From Adenophora triphylla var. japonica (lineage: Eukaryota > Streptophyta > Magnoliopsida > Asterales > Campanulaceae): 64,000 nucleotides of DNA. The stretch covers positions 1 to 64,000 of the forward strand of contig JAFEMH010006937.1 of NCBI GenBank assembly GCA_022495995.1, in the 5' to 3' direction. Shown piece by piece: positions 21,904 through 32,917 of the stretch; the stretch's first letter is position 1, and every line of letters starts with the position of its first letter. The notes beneath the pieces are model-generated. The model made no database searches. It was given only the letters and a program-made list of their open reading frames with translations, and was not told the DNA's origin. The translations under genes and the position numbers were made by a program.

Positions 21904-23615
21904 TGTGAATGTGTGCCCAAATTTTGTTTTTGTTGGATTCACGCGAGTTTGAAGACATCCGGTTTAATTTGAAAAACGGAGTCGCCACGCCATTTTGATT
22001 ACCTCAAAACTTTGAAAAAAAGGTTTTATGGGTTCGGAGGTTAAGTTACCCCTTGGGAAGAACGTTTGGCGTTCACCCAAGGTGCCTTGCCGGAGCAAGT
22101 CTCCCATGATTTCATTAATCGTGCTTGCTTGCGTGCTTTCTTGTGTGCATGCGTTTGAAAATAAGGAGGGAATGTCCCAAGTCGTCTTCCGGACGTACAA
22201 ACCATTTGTTGGTTGTCGCTCGGGATTTCTTGGAATTTATGTATTCGGGATTATGATCCCGCCCTCATCTTGTGACTTGTGATCATCGCATTTTTAACCT
22301 CGGGACCCTCGGGACTTGCGTGATCGAGAGAATGACTCTCTTTATGGTCAAAGATGAGGTTCTTTAGAAAAGGAAGGTCCTTAGCCCATCAATCCTACGC
22401 TTTAAGACGGTCGAGCTCGTATAGATGCTTCATACTCTTTCTTAAGCGATAATTGGAGATATAGGGTTCAAGGTTGTCCCTTTCTAAAGAAATATGGAAC
22501 CTTTAATGGAAGGAACGATGTAAAGATAGGATTTTTTACACCGGTCCGTTCCTAGGTTGCTAATGGGGGAATGGGGGAAATGTATGTAAAAATGACACTT
22601 TAATGAAAAGATGACATTTTTGGGTTGCAAATGATGCACTTAGTTTAAAGAAATGATCTTTATTGCAAATGATGCATAAAGATTTGATTTTTATGCAAAT
22701 GATGCATTTTTGAAGAAATTGGCATTCATTATGCAAATGATGCATAAAGATTGCATTTTGAAAAGCATATGATGCTAGTTTATGGTAAAGACATGGTCTT
22801 TAAAGCAAATGATGCTTGGAAAAGTGATTTTGGATGCAAATGATACATTTTGATTGAAAAGATTTGATTTTTATATGCAAAGGATGCATAAAGATGGCAT
22901 TTTTATTTGAAAATGGGGGTTTTAGGTGCAAAGGATGCACCTTTATGGGAAAAGACTACATTTTTATGACAAATGATGTCTAATGCATGCAAAAGGGGAA
23001 GGGGGAATATGAAGATATGATCTTTAATCTACCAAGTCCCAAGCAATATAAAGGTAATGCAATGAGCAATTTATAAAGCAATTAGGATGCGAGGTTAGGG
23101 CGTGCGAGGTTACCAATGGCTTCCTTCTTCTTCGGGCGGAGCTAGGAGGAGAGGTTGGTCTTGGATCTTCAAGGAGGAGGGAGGGAGCTTCTTGGCCTTC
23201 TTCTTCACCTTCTTGGATCTTCAACAGCCTCTTGGGAGTATTTCTTCGTATTATGTGTGGTGTTGTTGGAAATTGTTGTTGAGAAATGGGTAGAGGAGGG
23301 CTCTATTTATAGGCAGTCTGGATAAGGCTAATGAAGCCGTGCGGCTAAGGACAACAAGCTAATGCAGCCGTGCGACATTATCCACGATGACTCAGCATTC
23401 TAGAACCATGCAAGGTGGCAAATTCTAGAACCTTCCCTCCTAATTAAGAAAAACGTGTTTCTTAATTAGGAAGGATCCCCTTCAGCCCTAAATTAATTAA
23501 AAACAGTTCCGGAATGTTTCGGGAACACTAGGAAGGTCTGGGGAATTACCGGAAAACTTACCGAAATTGCCGGGAAATTTAACCGGAAGGCATGAGCCAG
23601 ATTTGGGTACTTACA
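21904..23615 (-). repeat. element A 5' LTR
   Basis: It is identical in length to the 3' LTR (1712 bp). Features: TATA box at 23303-23312, palindromes GCCGTGCGGC (23336-23345) and GCCGTGCGAC (23367-23376), TTCTAGAA sites (23398-23405, 23423-23430) and inverted repeat (23439-23470). A PBS-like 11-mer, CGGAGTCGCCA on the plus strand, lies at 21977-21987. The outer flank is ACAGC (23616-23620). Confidence 0.95.
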
Positions 23616-23926
23616 ACAGCGAATCTAACTCGTTCATCCTTGGTACATCTCAACACATCACATATTTTCTCCATAGCTTCAATCCATCTCTCAGCCTTTG
23701 ACACATCTGGCTCACCATCATAACCAATGGGTTTCAACTTCAAAAATTGATCCAGTCCAACCCTTGGAGCTACCTGCTCTCCTCTCTATCTTTGATCTTT
23801 CATAGCCTTCATGGCTGCCTCTAACATGCCTTGAAACATATATCGGGTCTCCTCCCTTACATTGCCACGGCCTAAAGGTCTAGTCGGATCACCTTCAGTC
23901 CTGCCATAAGGACTTAGTACCTGCAT
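23616..23926 (-). pseudogene. gypsy gag N-terminus, displaced by element A
   Basis: An ATG at 23924-23926 opens a gag frame that runs to the element A boundary and resumes at 7323. The E-R-W-I-E-A-M-E block before the junction is typical of this gag family. A TAG lies inside, near 23790. The downstream half is in the 6725-7323 entry. Confidence 0.88.
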
Positions 23927-24002
23927 AAAATATTTAACGTCACTCACTCAATCCATACTACCCTCCTAGGTCACGTAGTCACTCTAGACTATCTAAACCT
24001 AA

Positions 24003-24015
24003 GGCTCTGATACCA
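24003..24015 (-). other. gypsy primer binding site, tRNA-Met type
   Basis: Minus-strand TGGTATCAGAGCC, complementary to the 3' end of initiator tRNA-Met, lies five bases inside the 5' LTR end. This is a common PBS among plant Del/Tekay and many copia elements. Confidence 0.92.
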
Positions 24016-24576
24016 ACTAATGATCCCCCCAACCGTGGTCCTACTTGGCCCTCGCCCGGGACACGCTTGGATGACGCCTTTATTTTTTAAAAAACTTTTC
24101 GAAATGTCCTTTCTCAATTTTGTCAATATACAAAACCTGTTTAACCTAAAGAACTTTCATAACATACCATTAAAGGTAGAAACATTTAACTTGGAAATCC
24201 AAACTTTAGGCTTTACAAACCAAATACAACTTATTTACAAACCAAATAAAACTTATTTACAAACCAAGGAATATAATCCCAAAATATAAAATATTTACAA
24301 TCTCTAAAGAGTTTCAAAATACATAACATAACATCTCAAGTCTCGGGTATACTAACCCCTTGGTTCTACATTTATATAATGTAAACTATCAACAAAATAC
24401 CTTTCCCAAAATACAACCCAACTCGGTGCCCTCTCCGTGCTCAACGTGGCCTATGCCCTGGCTCGCCTCTATCTAAGAAAGCAATAAAAGGACGGGGTGA
24501 GAAAAATCTCAGCAAGCTATTATATATGCAACAATATGCTATGCAATCACATTATAAAAGCATATAACATCAACTC

Positions 24577-24697
<121 letters not shown>

Positions 24698-25568
24698 TTA
24701 TTTATGTCACAATCTTGTCAACACAAAGAGGGATATTTATGATAACACATAAGTGCAATAATGAAACACTTAGAAGGATACTGATCCAAGGTTTCATCCC
24801 AAAAGGATATCTCAATCTGAGCAGCATCAACAACTGAAGAAGCGGTTCCGGAACCCATTAACAATATCAACAATACGGGTAAAAATGACACAAAGTCATA
24901 CCCCAATGTGCAACTAGACTTTACTCATAAAGGGGTGCTAGCCCACAACCCAAACCATGGCCAATGGAAGGGGAAAAGGGACCCATTGTATGAATTATAA
25001 TGAACTCGGATCGGGTGCCATTATAATCCCATACCACTGCCCAACAATCAAGTACCAGCTGGACTTTAAATAAAAGCACAGTAATATATACTTGCTTTAA
25101 ACAATCACTATATGATTCCAAAGTAGGGAACCATACCAATATATCATATCAAAATGATAACAAGCTGATGACAAGTATCCATCATAAGTAGCACAAAGGC
25201 TAAACAATCCTTGAACCAATTCAATTTAACTTAGGATTCCAAAGTTGGGAACCCTAACAAGCACACCATTAAAGATGTCAAACAAGTCCAAAATGTGCAA
25301 CACATAAAGTCTACACGCTTACTATAACCATTCAAGGATGTATCATCAACCATATAAGGATATCAAGCAAGTTAGGTTTCATGGAAATCAAGTATTCCAA
25401 CCTACTTTAACCAAGTATTTAACTATCTTACCACTATCACAATTGATAAGTAAAGACATCCTTTTGTAGCTCATATGTTGTACTTGGATTTTAGTGCTCA
25501 ATTGGTTGAATTATATGTTATCTAGTTGGACATACATGGCTTCAAAATTGGTTCAGTAAAACAAGGCA

Positions 25569-25696
25569 GGGCACGACTCGTGCCCTATGGCACGACTCGT
25601 GCCACTTGAAATCAGCACGGGTGAAACCAAATACACGACTCGTGGGCATGAATGGCTGAGGGGGATGACTCATGACCAGGGGCACGAGTCATGCCC
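25569..25696. promoter_or_regulatory. Cluster of five CACGASTCRTG palindromes in the gypsy LTR
   Basis: GGGCACGACTCGTGCCC (25569-25585, palindromic around one base) and GGCACGACTCGTGCC (25589-25603) are 20 bp apart. Decayed copies follow: CACGACTCGTG (25634-25644), ATGACTCAT (25665-25673) and GGGCACGAGTCATGCCC (25680-25696). A candidate minus-strand TATA-like CATATAAT lies near 25511-25518, but the promoter position is unsure. Confidence 0.65.
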
Positions 25697-26980
25697 TTCA
25701 GCAAAATTCAGCCTTTAAGCTGAGACATCAACAACCTCTTTTGAACATTTACTAGTCCATTTTTCCAACTCAAATAACAACACCAAAACCCAACTTTCAG
25801 TTCAACACAACACACTTTACTTCAAACCATTTCCAACCAAGCCAAAGGCCATTTTTACATTTCCAAACTCAATCAAATACAATTTCTACCATTTTAAACT
25901 CAAGCGAAATGTTTCAAATCAACATGCAACCATCATATCATTTTTAAACACTAAATGAGCATACTTTTAAAGAAAATATAATAACTTACCTCAAATTTTA
26001 AATGAAAAACTTCAACTTCTAATCGGATGAAAATGCTCCCCTTTTCCTCCCAAACATTTAGACACCAACGGATTTAAGAACGGATTTTTCTTGAATATTT
26101 GAAGGATTTTTAAAATGAAAAACAAGGTTTGGACTCTTTTCTTAAAATAGAGGAATAACTTGGCCGGGAAAAGGATTTTTGTTCAAATGACAATGAAGCC
26201 TTCTCATTTTACCAAAAAAAAGATAAACATTAAAGAAAATCACCTAAGCTCCTCCATCGATTAAACATTTTCCCATTAAAATTCTTAAGTTCCAACATTT
26301 ATACTTAAGCACCTCAATGACTTTTATAAGTTTATTTAGCTAAATTTCAAATATCATTATTTCACTACACCATTCCTAATATTTTCATTTACACATTAAA
26401 TAATTATATTTTATTTATTAACATATTTAAAATATCATATAAGTTATTAAAATGTTAAACTAACACATAATACTTATCAATAAAATGCGAAGCATATAAA
26501 TGAGACGCAACGCATGACATAAATGATTAAGCATGAATCAAACAATGCCTAGGATTAGGGTCCTGACATCTTCCCCTATGTAAGGTTGAACCCATTCAGG
26601 TCATAAAACCGTCTTTTTCTTAGGTATTGATGGATGTGTTTTCACCCATCCAAATGATATATCTTTAGACCTATTTTGCGCTCAAACTTGGATTGTTTGA
26701 TGGCTTTTTGGAGTGTTTATTCATATAGGGAATGAAAGGAGAAAGTCACGGAACATAATCTTAAAGGATACAAAAAGGAACGATAGATAACGATGAGTCA
26801 AATGAGGAAAGAACAGAAATTTTAGAAGGACAAAACTTAATATGAAAAGAGCATTCAATACCATTGTATAATACTCGTCGATAGCTTTCCAACCATATAT
26901 GACACGTCTCAATCGGAGTCCGTACGAAGAACTTGTGACCTCCGAAAGTTTGCCGAGAAATGTACAAGTCGACAAAGCAT

Positions 26981-27019
26981 GGGAGCGTCCGCCCCCAAAA
27001 AAGGGGAGCGCCCGCTCCC
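26981..27019. promoter_or_regulatory. Paired palindromes in the Athila-like LTR
   Basis: GGGAGCGTCCGCCCCC (26981-26996) and GGGAGCGCCCGCTCCC (27004-27019) are 23 bp apart. The second has perfect 7 bp arms around CC. They lie about 180 bp upstream of the TATA-like site at 27201. Confidence 0.6.
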
Positions 27020-27053
27020 AAATTCCAGAAACTCAAAGGGATCTCTCTTCCCT

Positions 27054-27130
27054 AAACTGTCGCAAAAATGCCCAAAAACCGTCGCTAAAACCGTGCTAAA
27101 CCGTCGCAAAAGCCTTTTTCGCGACAGTTT
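27054..27130. repeat. Inverted repeat in the Athila-like LTR
   Basis: The arms AAACTGTCGC (27054-27063) and GCGACAGTTT (27121-27130) are perfectly complementary. The loop holds three further CCGT(C)GC-TAAA-like repeats, one of which can fold with the right arm. Confidence 0.6.
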
Positions 27131-28042
27131 TAGCAAAATCCTTTTCATACTTGGTTTTTGACCCTAGTTTCCTAATTATTGACCCTCCTCACTTACCCTA
27201 GTATATACAGAAGATCTCTAGCCATATTTTTATAACTTTTACCTTCTTATAACATAATTTTAAATTGTAAACAAGATTTACAAAGATTTATATCAAGAAT
27301 TACATCAAATATTTATGCAAATTATTGAAGTTTTTATTGATGTGCAATATGAACATGAGTGACTAATTTTCTTGTTCTATGGAATGGATTTAATTTATAT
27401 CAATCCTTTATGTATTAACTAATATTGTGTTCAATCAAAGGTTGGGTTAATTAAAAGTAATCCTTATCTAATTTTTCTAAACTACAATAACATGTGTAGA
27501 TGTGATTGGTTTTTAAACAAAATTTATGTGTGTGATTGGAAAGTGATTGTTTGATCCATGCAATTCAAACTTTTGAATGAATATAATCTAGGTTTTGACA
27601 AGTGATTGCAAACCAAAATTATAGGCTCTTAATCCTAGAGTTTAATGAGTTCTTGAATAATAAGGGAACTTTGCAGAAAACCTAATATTTGTAAAATACT
27701 AAATTGTGAACGTGCGAACGCCTAATTTTAATAAAGAGGATGAATTGATTATATTATTGATTGACATATTGGGGCGATATACATGAATTACATTCCGTAG
27801 ATCCTTTTTCCTTGGTATTCGGTAATATTTTACTTGCTTTGTTCATTTTTTATTTTTAGGAGTTAGATAATTAAAACCAAAATAAAATCCCAATCTTTTA
27901 TTTCTTATTTCATTGTTGAAAGTCGAATTGTGGATACACAAGTCTCTGTGGGATTGATCCTTACTTTCTCGCGTTACTACCACGGTAACTAGTGCGCTTG
28001 CTAGGATTTTTATTATAAGTGGGATTTTCCCCATCAAGTTTT

Positions 28043-28060
28043 TGGCGTTGTTGCCAGGAA
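28043..28060 (+). other. Athila-like primer binding site
   Basis: TGGCGTTGTTGCCAGGAA lies six bases after the LTR end. It matches the tRNA-Asp PBS usual in Athila elements except for transitions at a few positions, which suggests decay. Confidence 0.7.
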
Positions 28061-28111
28061 TTTGTTTGCAATTTTCAATTTAATTTTCAACAGTTTATAC
28101 TTGGTTGTAGA

Positions 28112-28703
28112 TCATTGAGCCCCGAGTTGGTTTCCTTGAGCAATGACAAGTTTGTAAGGGGCAATCCCCCTAAAACTTCTACCACCGGGGTAGAAGAAAA
28201 AGGAATAAATATGGGTGAAGAAATGAATATTCGCCACATGAAAGACTATTTTCGTCCTAAAATTGACGCCGTCTCATCTTGTATTGTGTTATCACCGGTG
28301 GCAAGAAGTTATGAGTTAAAGGGGCAATATTTTAATTTTTTGCCTAGCTTTCACGGGGGATCTACGGATGACCCATTAAACTTTCTCCGTGACTACGTGA
28401 CTACGGTCCATGCTCTTCCATTAACAACGGGAGTCACGGAGGACCAATTAAAGTTGCGATGTTTTTCTTTCACACTTAAAGACGCAACTAAAAATTGGTT
28501 CATGACATTAGCACCAAATAGCACAGACACATGTGAGAAGATGTGTCAGCTTTTATGCAAAATTTTTATTCTCATCCTTCATTGTTTCTTTTGAGACAGA
28601 AAGTTATAGGGTTTCAGCAAGAACCCGGTGAGGCATTCCATGAAACATGGGAAAGATTTAAAATTTTGTTAGTCCAATGTCATCACCATGACTTTTCCCT
28701 ACT
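28112..28703 (+). pseudogene. Athila-like gag, N-terminal part
   Basis: The plus-strand frame includes M-G-E-E-M-N-I-R-H (from 28211), then the Athila capsid block with G-Q-Y-F-N-F-L-P-S-F and an aromatic-rich end at the F-S-F-T-L-K-D motif. A frameshift near 28545-28590 moves the conserved F-x-Q-E-P-G-E-A-F block into another frame. The gag is truncated by element B. The true start is uncertain because upstream in-frame sequence is open. Confidence 0.8.
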
Positions 28704-29103
28704 TGTGATGTACCCGATTTGGCGCCCGACAAAACTTTGGGAAGTTTGAAAGATTTTTGGATTGAGTTAATCTTTACGGACTTAAAAAAATAAACGGAGT
28801 CGCCACGCCATTTTAGTTTAGGGCCAAAATTTTGAAAAAAGCCCGAAAGTAGAGAAATGGGTTTGGAGGTCACGTTACACTCCGGGAAGAACGTTTGGCC
28901 TTCACCCGAAATGCCTTGTAAGACAAGTCTTCCATACTTGAAACTTTTATGTGTGTGTGTGTGTTTGTTTTGAAAAAGGTTTTGACTTAAAAGGATTTTC
29001 TGGAAATAAAAGGAATCTGAGGGACTGGACTGGAAAATAGTTTAAAAATAGTGATGAAACTGAAAAAATAATAGAAACTGAAAACTGTTTGCAGATGACA
29101 ATG

Positions 29104-29174
29104 TCATCCGCGTGGATGAGTTTGTAGTGCAACATCATCCGTGCGAACAAGGCTGGAGTTTCAATATTTTATAG
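29104..29174 (+). promoter_or_regulatory. LTR B, inner pair of B-type palindromes
   Basis: TCATCCGCGTGGATGA (29104-29119) and TCATCCGTGCGAACAA (29135-29150, decayed) are 31 bp apart. Wording between and after them resembles the gene 2 promoter at 36077. A TATTTTATAG at 29165-29174 follows on the plus strand. It may be a plus-strand promoter inside the LTR. Confidence 0.5.
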
Positions 29175-30126
29175 TTTCCTAATCAGTCACTGTAATTTCC
29201 AGAAACTTAACTGGATTTACAGGACTTAACTGGAACTGTAACTGAAAAACAGAAAACAAAGGAATGTTTGGATTTTTGGCATCCATGCTTGTCCTCTCTT
29301 TCCCTAGACTTTGATTAGTGATCATTAGTGATGAATCCACTTAATCAAGCCATCCCGAGGGTAAATTAGGACTTTGAAAGCATTTCATTTCCTAGGGAAA
29401 ATGGGATTTAACATGAAAAGTAAATTAACAAAAAATTAGGTCAAGATGTATCAACTATTAGAGGAAGATCTCTAAGGTGGTCACAAGAAGGACCATCCTT
29501 GAGACCTAGGATTAAGTGTATCTCTTACATCTTGGTGTGACCTAAATGTGTAAGTCTTAAGGATGTTCATCCATGGAAAGGTTCCAAGGTGAGCATCTTA
29601 GACAATGGGGGGGGGGGCATTTACAAAGAAATAAACAATGTGGACCATTTGAAGTGATCATCTATGGAAATGGATTCCAAGATGACCACATTTTGGGTCA
29701 AGTTAACAAGTAAAAAAACTAGTAATGTAAAGGGGACATGGGGATGACATGAAAATAAAGGGGAGTGTAGATCACTTTAGAAGATCATCCATGGAAATGG
29801 ATTCCATGTAGATCCTCATAGATCTAAGGGAAAGGGGATGAACAACAAGTGAACCAACAAGACTACATCATTTATATATGAAATGTATGCATGAATGAGG
29901 GAGATTTGAGTAAGGGGAGTGAGGGTTTACCAATGTTTCTTGGGTTGGGGTTTTGGGGTTTGAGGGATTTTAAGGCTTAGGAAGGATTTGGTAGTGGATT
30001 TGAGGTTGGTTTTGGTGTTGAATTTGAGTAGGGGAGTGTTTAAGGATGTTTGGAGTGTCAATTTCAGCAGAGTAATAGTAGGAAATATGAATTTTTTGGC
30101 CTTCTGAAACTGAGGGGGAAGGGTTG

Positions 30127-30201
30127 TATTTATAGGTTGGACAGGGTACAATATCATCCGCGTGTATTATATTGGCATGCTAAGTTCATCCGCGCGGATG
30201 G
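30127..30201 (-). promoter_or_regulatory. LTR B core promoter: TATA box and paired palindromes
   Basis: The minus-strand TATA box CCTATAAATA is at 30127-30136. Upstream lie TCATCCGCGTGTATTA (30154-30169) and TCATCCGCGCGGATGG (30186-30201), 32 bp apart. This is the same geometry as in A and C with a different palindrome. Confidence 0.72.
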
Positions 30202-30435
30202 GATCAGCAGCGTGCCTGGTTTTGTAGAAAGTTGTTTTGGCTGTTTCTCCCTTGGTCAAAAAGGCAATATTACTTTGAAATGATGATTTCCAGCGAGGTC
30301 CTATACCATTTTCTTATTCCTAAGAGGTCCTTCCTCATTCAAATTGTCTAAATAATGTCCGAAATGCTCCTAAATGATTATAAATCATTAAATTGGGCTG
30401 ACGGAACACTAACGACCCAGATTGGGGCACTTACA

Positions 30436-30664
30436 ATATCCCCTCGGCGATGGTACTTCCAGGAGAAGTGGGGTCGTCGACAAAAGTGAGGATCCCAATC
30501 TGGCAAGCTTTTACCTAGATGGGTGAGGAGGTGACCGGTGCGGTCGGATGGCTGGACCCTTTTAAAGGATTCCTACGTATCCCAGATGGGAATCAAGCCG
30601 GTCGTAGTTCAGATCTTGTGGGGGAAAGGAGTGACCAAGGTGGTCAAATGAATGGACCTCCCCA
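30436..30664. repeat. B: GACCR...CTACG...CGTAG module
   Basis: One copy of the module also found in A and C: GTGACC-GTGCGGTCGGATGG, CCTACGTATCCC near 30573, then GTCGTAGTTCAG near 30600. A second partial GTGACCAAGGTGGTC follows at 30630. The purine tract GAGGGG (minus strand) adjoins the LTR. Confidence 0.6.
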
Positions 30665-31520
30665 TCGCATTTTTGTTGCCGAAGATGGACTCGACTAACG
30701 AGGGTGTTGCCAAAGATAGACTCAACTAACGAGGGTGTTGCAAAAGATAGACTCGACTAACGAAGGTGTTGCCGAAGATAGACTCGACTAACGAGGGTGT
30801 TGCTGAAGATAGATTCGACTAACAGAGGTGTTGCCGAAGATAGACTCGACTAACGAGGGTGTTGCCGAAGATAGACTCGACTAACGAGGGTGTTACCGAA
30901 GATGGACTCGAGTAATGAGGGTGTTGCCGAAGATAGACTCGACTAACGAGGGTGTTGCCGAATATAGACTCGACTAACGGAGGTGTTGCCGAAGATAGAC
31001 TCGACTAACGAGGGTATTGCCGAAGATAGACTCGACTAATGGAGGTGTTGCCGAAGATGGACTCGACTAACGAGGGTGTTGTCGAAGACAGACTCGACTA
31101 ACGAGGGTATTGCCGAATATAGGCTCGACTAACGAGTGTGTTGCCAAAGATAGACTCGACTAACGGAGGTGTTACCGAAGATAGACTCGACTAATGGAGG
31201 TGTTGCCGAAGATGGACTCGACTAATGAGGGTGTTGCCGAAGATGGACTCGACTAACGGAGGTGTTGCCGAAGATGCACTCGACTAACGAGGGTGTTATC
31301 GAAGATAGACTCGACTAACAATGGTGTTGCCGAAGATAGACTCGACTAACAGAGGTGTTGCCGAACATGGACTCGACTAACGATGGTATTATCGAAGATA
31401 GGCTCGACTAACGAGGGTGTCACCGAAGATAGACTCGACTAACGGAGGTATTGCCGAAGATAGATTCGACTAACGGAGGGTGTTGCCAAAGATAGACTCG
31501 ACTAACGGAGGGTATACTTT
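30665..31520. repeat. 31 bp tandem repeat, about 27 copies
   Basis: The unit contains GAAGATAGACTCGACTAACG and AGGGTGTTGCC. Copies differ by one to three bases, with GGAGGT and GAGGGT sub-types interspersed, as expected for unequal exchange. There are no unique spacers, so it is not a CRISPR array. Confidence 0.93.
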
Positions 31521-31559
31521 ACCACCGCAGACTTGCTTTGTTGCTTAGCTGGGGAAAAT

Positions 31560-32355
31560 TCGGGCTTACAATGACTGCCGGGATTTATCTGCTGGGGATA
31601 TATATTCTCTGTACGGGCTTACAATGATTGCCGGAGAAAAGAATTCGGGCTTACGATGATGGCCTAGAAGGGATTCGAGCTTATGATGACAACCGAGAAA
31701 GGATTCGGGCTTACGATGACGACCGAAAAAGGATTCGGGCTTACGATGACGGCTGAGAAGGAAATTCGGGCTTACGATGACAGTCGAGAAGGTATTCGGG
31801 CTTACGATGATGGCCGAGAAGGAAATTCAGGCTTCAATGACGGCCGAGAAGGGATTCGGGCTTACGATGACGACCGAGAAGGGATTCGGGCTTACGATGA
31901 CGGCCGAGAAGGAAATTCAGGCTTACGATGACGGCCGAGAAGGGATTCGGTCTTACGATGACGGCCGAGAAGGAATTCGGGCTTACGATGATGGCCAAGA
32001 AGGAAATTCAGGCTTACGATGACGGCCTAAAAGGGATTCGAGCTTACGATGATGGCCGAGAAAGGATTCGGGCTTACGATGATGACCGAAAAAGGATTTG
32101 GGCTTACGATGACGGCCGAGAAGGAAATTCGGGCTTACGATGACGGTCGAGAAGGTATTCGGGCTTACGATGACGGCCGAGAAGGAAATTCAGGCTTACG
32201 ATGACGGCCGAGAAGGGATTCGGGCTTACGATGACGGCCGAGAAGGGATTCGGGCTTACAATGACGGCCGAGAAGGGATTCGGGCTTACGATGACGGCCG
32301 AGAAGGGATTCAGGCTTACGATGACGTCCGAGAAGGAAATTCGGGCTTACGATAA
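31560..32355. repeat. 30 bp tandem repeat, about 25 copies
   Basis: The unit contains CGGGCTTACGATGACGGCCG and AGAAGGGATT. Because 30 is a multiple of three, long apparent frames of a repeated decapeptide run through it; I treat those as by-products of the repeat. Confidence 0.92.
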
Positions 32356-32645
32356 TGGCTGAAGTTAAAAATGCAAAAGGAAATGGACTTCCGTTAAGAA
32401 AATTGGGCTTACTTTGGAGGCTAAAGTTAAAAATGCGGAAGGAAATGGACTTCCGTTAAGAAAATCGGGCTTACTTTGGAGGTTGAAGTTGGAAATGAGG
32501 AAGGAAATGGACTTCCGTTAAGAAAACCGGGCTTACTTTGGAGGCCAAAGTTGGAAATGCGGAAGGAAATGGACTTCCGTTAAGAAAATCAGGCTTACTT
32601 TGGAGGCCGAAGTTAAAAATGCGGATGGAAATGGACTTCCGTTAA
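32356..32645. repeat. About 62 bp tandem repeat, five copies, each with CCGTTA
   Basis: The unit contains GGAAATGGACTTCCGTTAAG, AAAATCGGGCTTACTTTGGA and GGCCGAAGTTAAAAATGCGG. It shares CGGGCTTAC with the 30 bp array. Each copy has a TAACGG Myb-type core on the minus strand and the near-palindrome GGAAATGGACTTCC. Confidence 0.88.
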
Positions 32646-32750
32646 GTTCCATTAGAGGAGTTAACTACTGTTAAGTTTCTGTTATGCTGGGGATCTGAGT
32701 GCAGAGAGCCAGGAATTAAAAGGGCAAAATAGGGTTTTTACCCTACGATT

Positions 32751-32830
32751 TTATCTGCGCGGACAAGACTAGTAGGGCGATCGGTTCCAAGAGCAGACAG
32801 GCGCTGCCTTCCTCTTTCTTATTTTTCAAA
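32751..32830 (+). promoter_or_regulatory. B gene 1 promoter region
   Basis: TTATCTGCGCGGACAA (32751-32766) is a decayed B-type palindrome. The second member is not clear. A weak TATA-like CTTATTTTTC starts at 32818. The gene 1 ATG is at 32918 after a GA-rich leader. Confidence 0.4.
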
Positions 32831-32917
32831 CTCCATTGTCGAGAGAAAGAGAGATAAAACTGAGAAAAACCTCCATTGTTGTCCAAATTCTCTGCCGAAA
32901 CCTTCGAATTCGAGGCC

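Larger units (their letters stand above)
7324..23615 (-). mobile_element. Tat-lineage Ty3/gypsy element A, complete, two LTRs
   Basis: The 16.3 kb element is bounded by two 1712 bp LTRs (7324-9035 and 21904-23615). By eye they differ at roughly 15-20 sites, about 1%, which suggests a recent insertion. Pol lies on the minus strand, so the 5' LTR is at high coordinates. The PBS is at 21883-21900. The archaeal-type RNase H following the usual RNase H marks the Tat lineage. Two additional plus-strand genes lie between the 3' LTR and pol. The element lacks most of gag and the protease, and its coding is full of indels. It therefore looks non-autonomous, although part of the damage may be sequence error. 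Confidence 0.92.
26569..28036 (+). repeat. Athila-like 5' LTR, 5' end missing
   Basis: This LTR segment ends CCCCATCA at 28036. The last 150 bp contain the GTCTCTGTGGGATTGATCC block and the GTGCGCTTGCTAGGAT-like end common to plant LTRs of this group. A TATA-like GTATATACAG is at 27201-27210. No coding was found here. Confidence 0.72.
26569..28703 (+). mobile_element. Athila-like Ty3/gypsy element, 5' part
   Basis: On the plus strand an LTR tail, a tRNA-Asp-like PBS (28043-28060) and a gag start follow in order. The gag is cut at 28703/28704 by element B, and the rest of the element is outside the window. The gypsy element to the left probably inserted into this element's LTR, since no LTR start (TG...) is evident at 26569. 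C-to-T decay in the PBS and gag frameshifts point to an old copy. Confidence 0.78.
28704..30435 (-). repeat. element B 3' LTR
   Basis: The 1732 bp LTR has minus-strand termini TGTAAGTGCCCC and GTACATCACA. It has the same plan as LTRs A and C, including the internal CGGAGTCGCCA (28795-28805) that copies the start of the PBS. A G homopolymer lies near 29606-29616. Repeated phrases with ATCATCYATGGAAA-GGATTCCA (29540-29830) form a degenerate minisatellite. Confidence 0.9.

Noticed and set aside
25569..25603. E-box/G-box cluster as a host promoter
   Set aside because: It lies inside the LTR with no host gene nearby, so it was assigned to the retrotransposon.
30665..31520. CRISPR-like array of 31 bp repeats
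   Set aside because: Repeats abut directly with no unique spacers, no Cas genes, and the context is a plant retrotransposon.
31683..32355. Several open frames encoding repeated decapeptides
   Set aside because: They arise because the DNA repeat unit is 30 bp; frames shift between copies and no start context or conservation exists.
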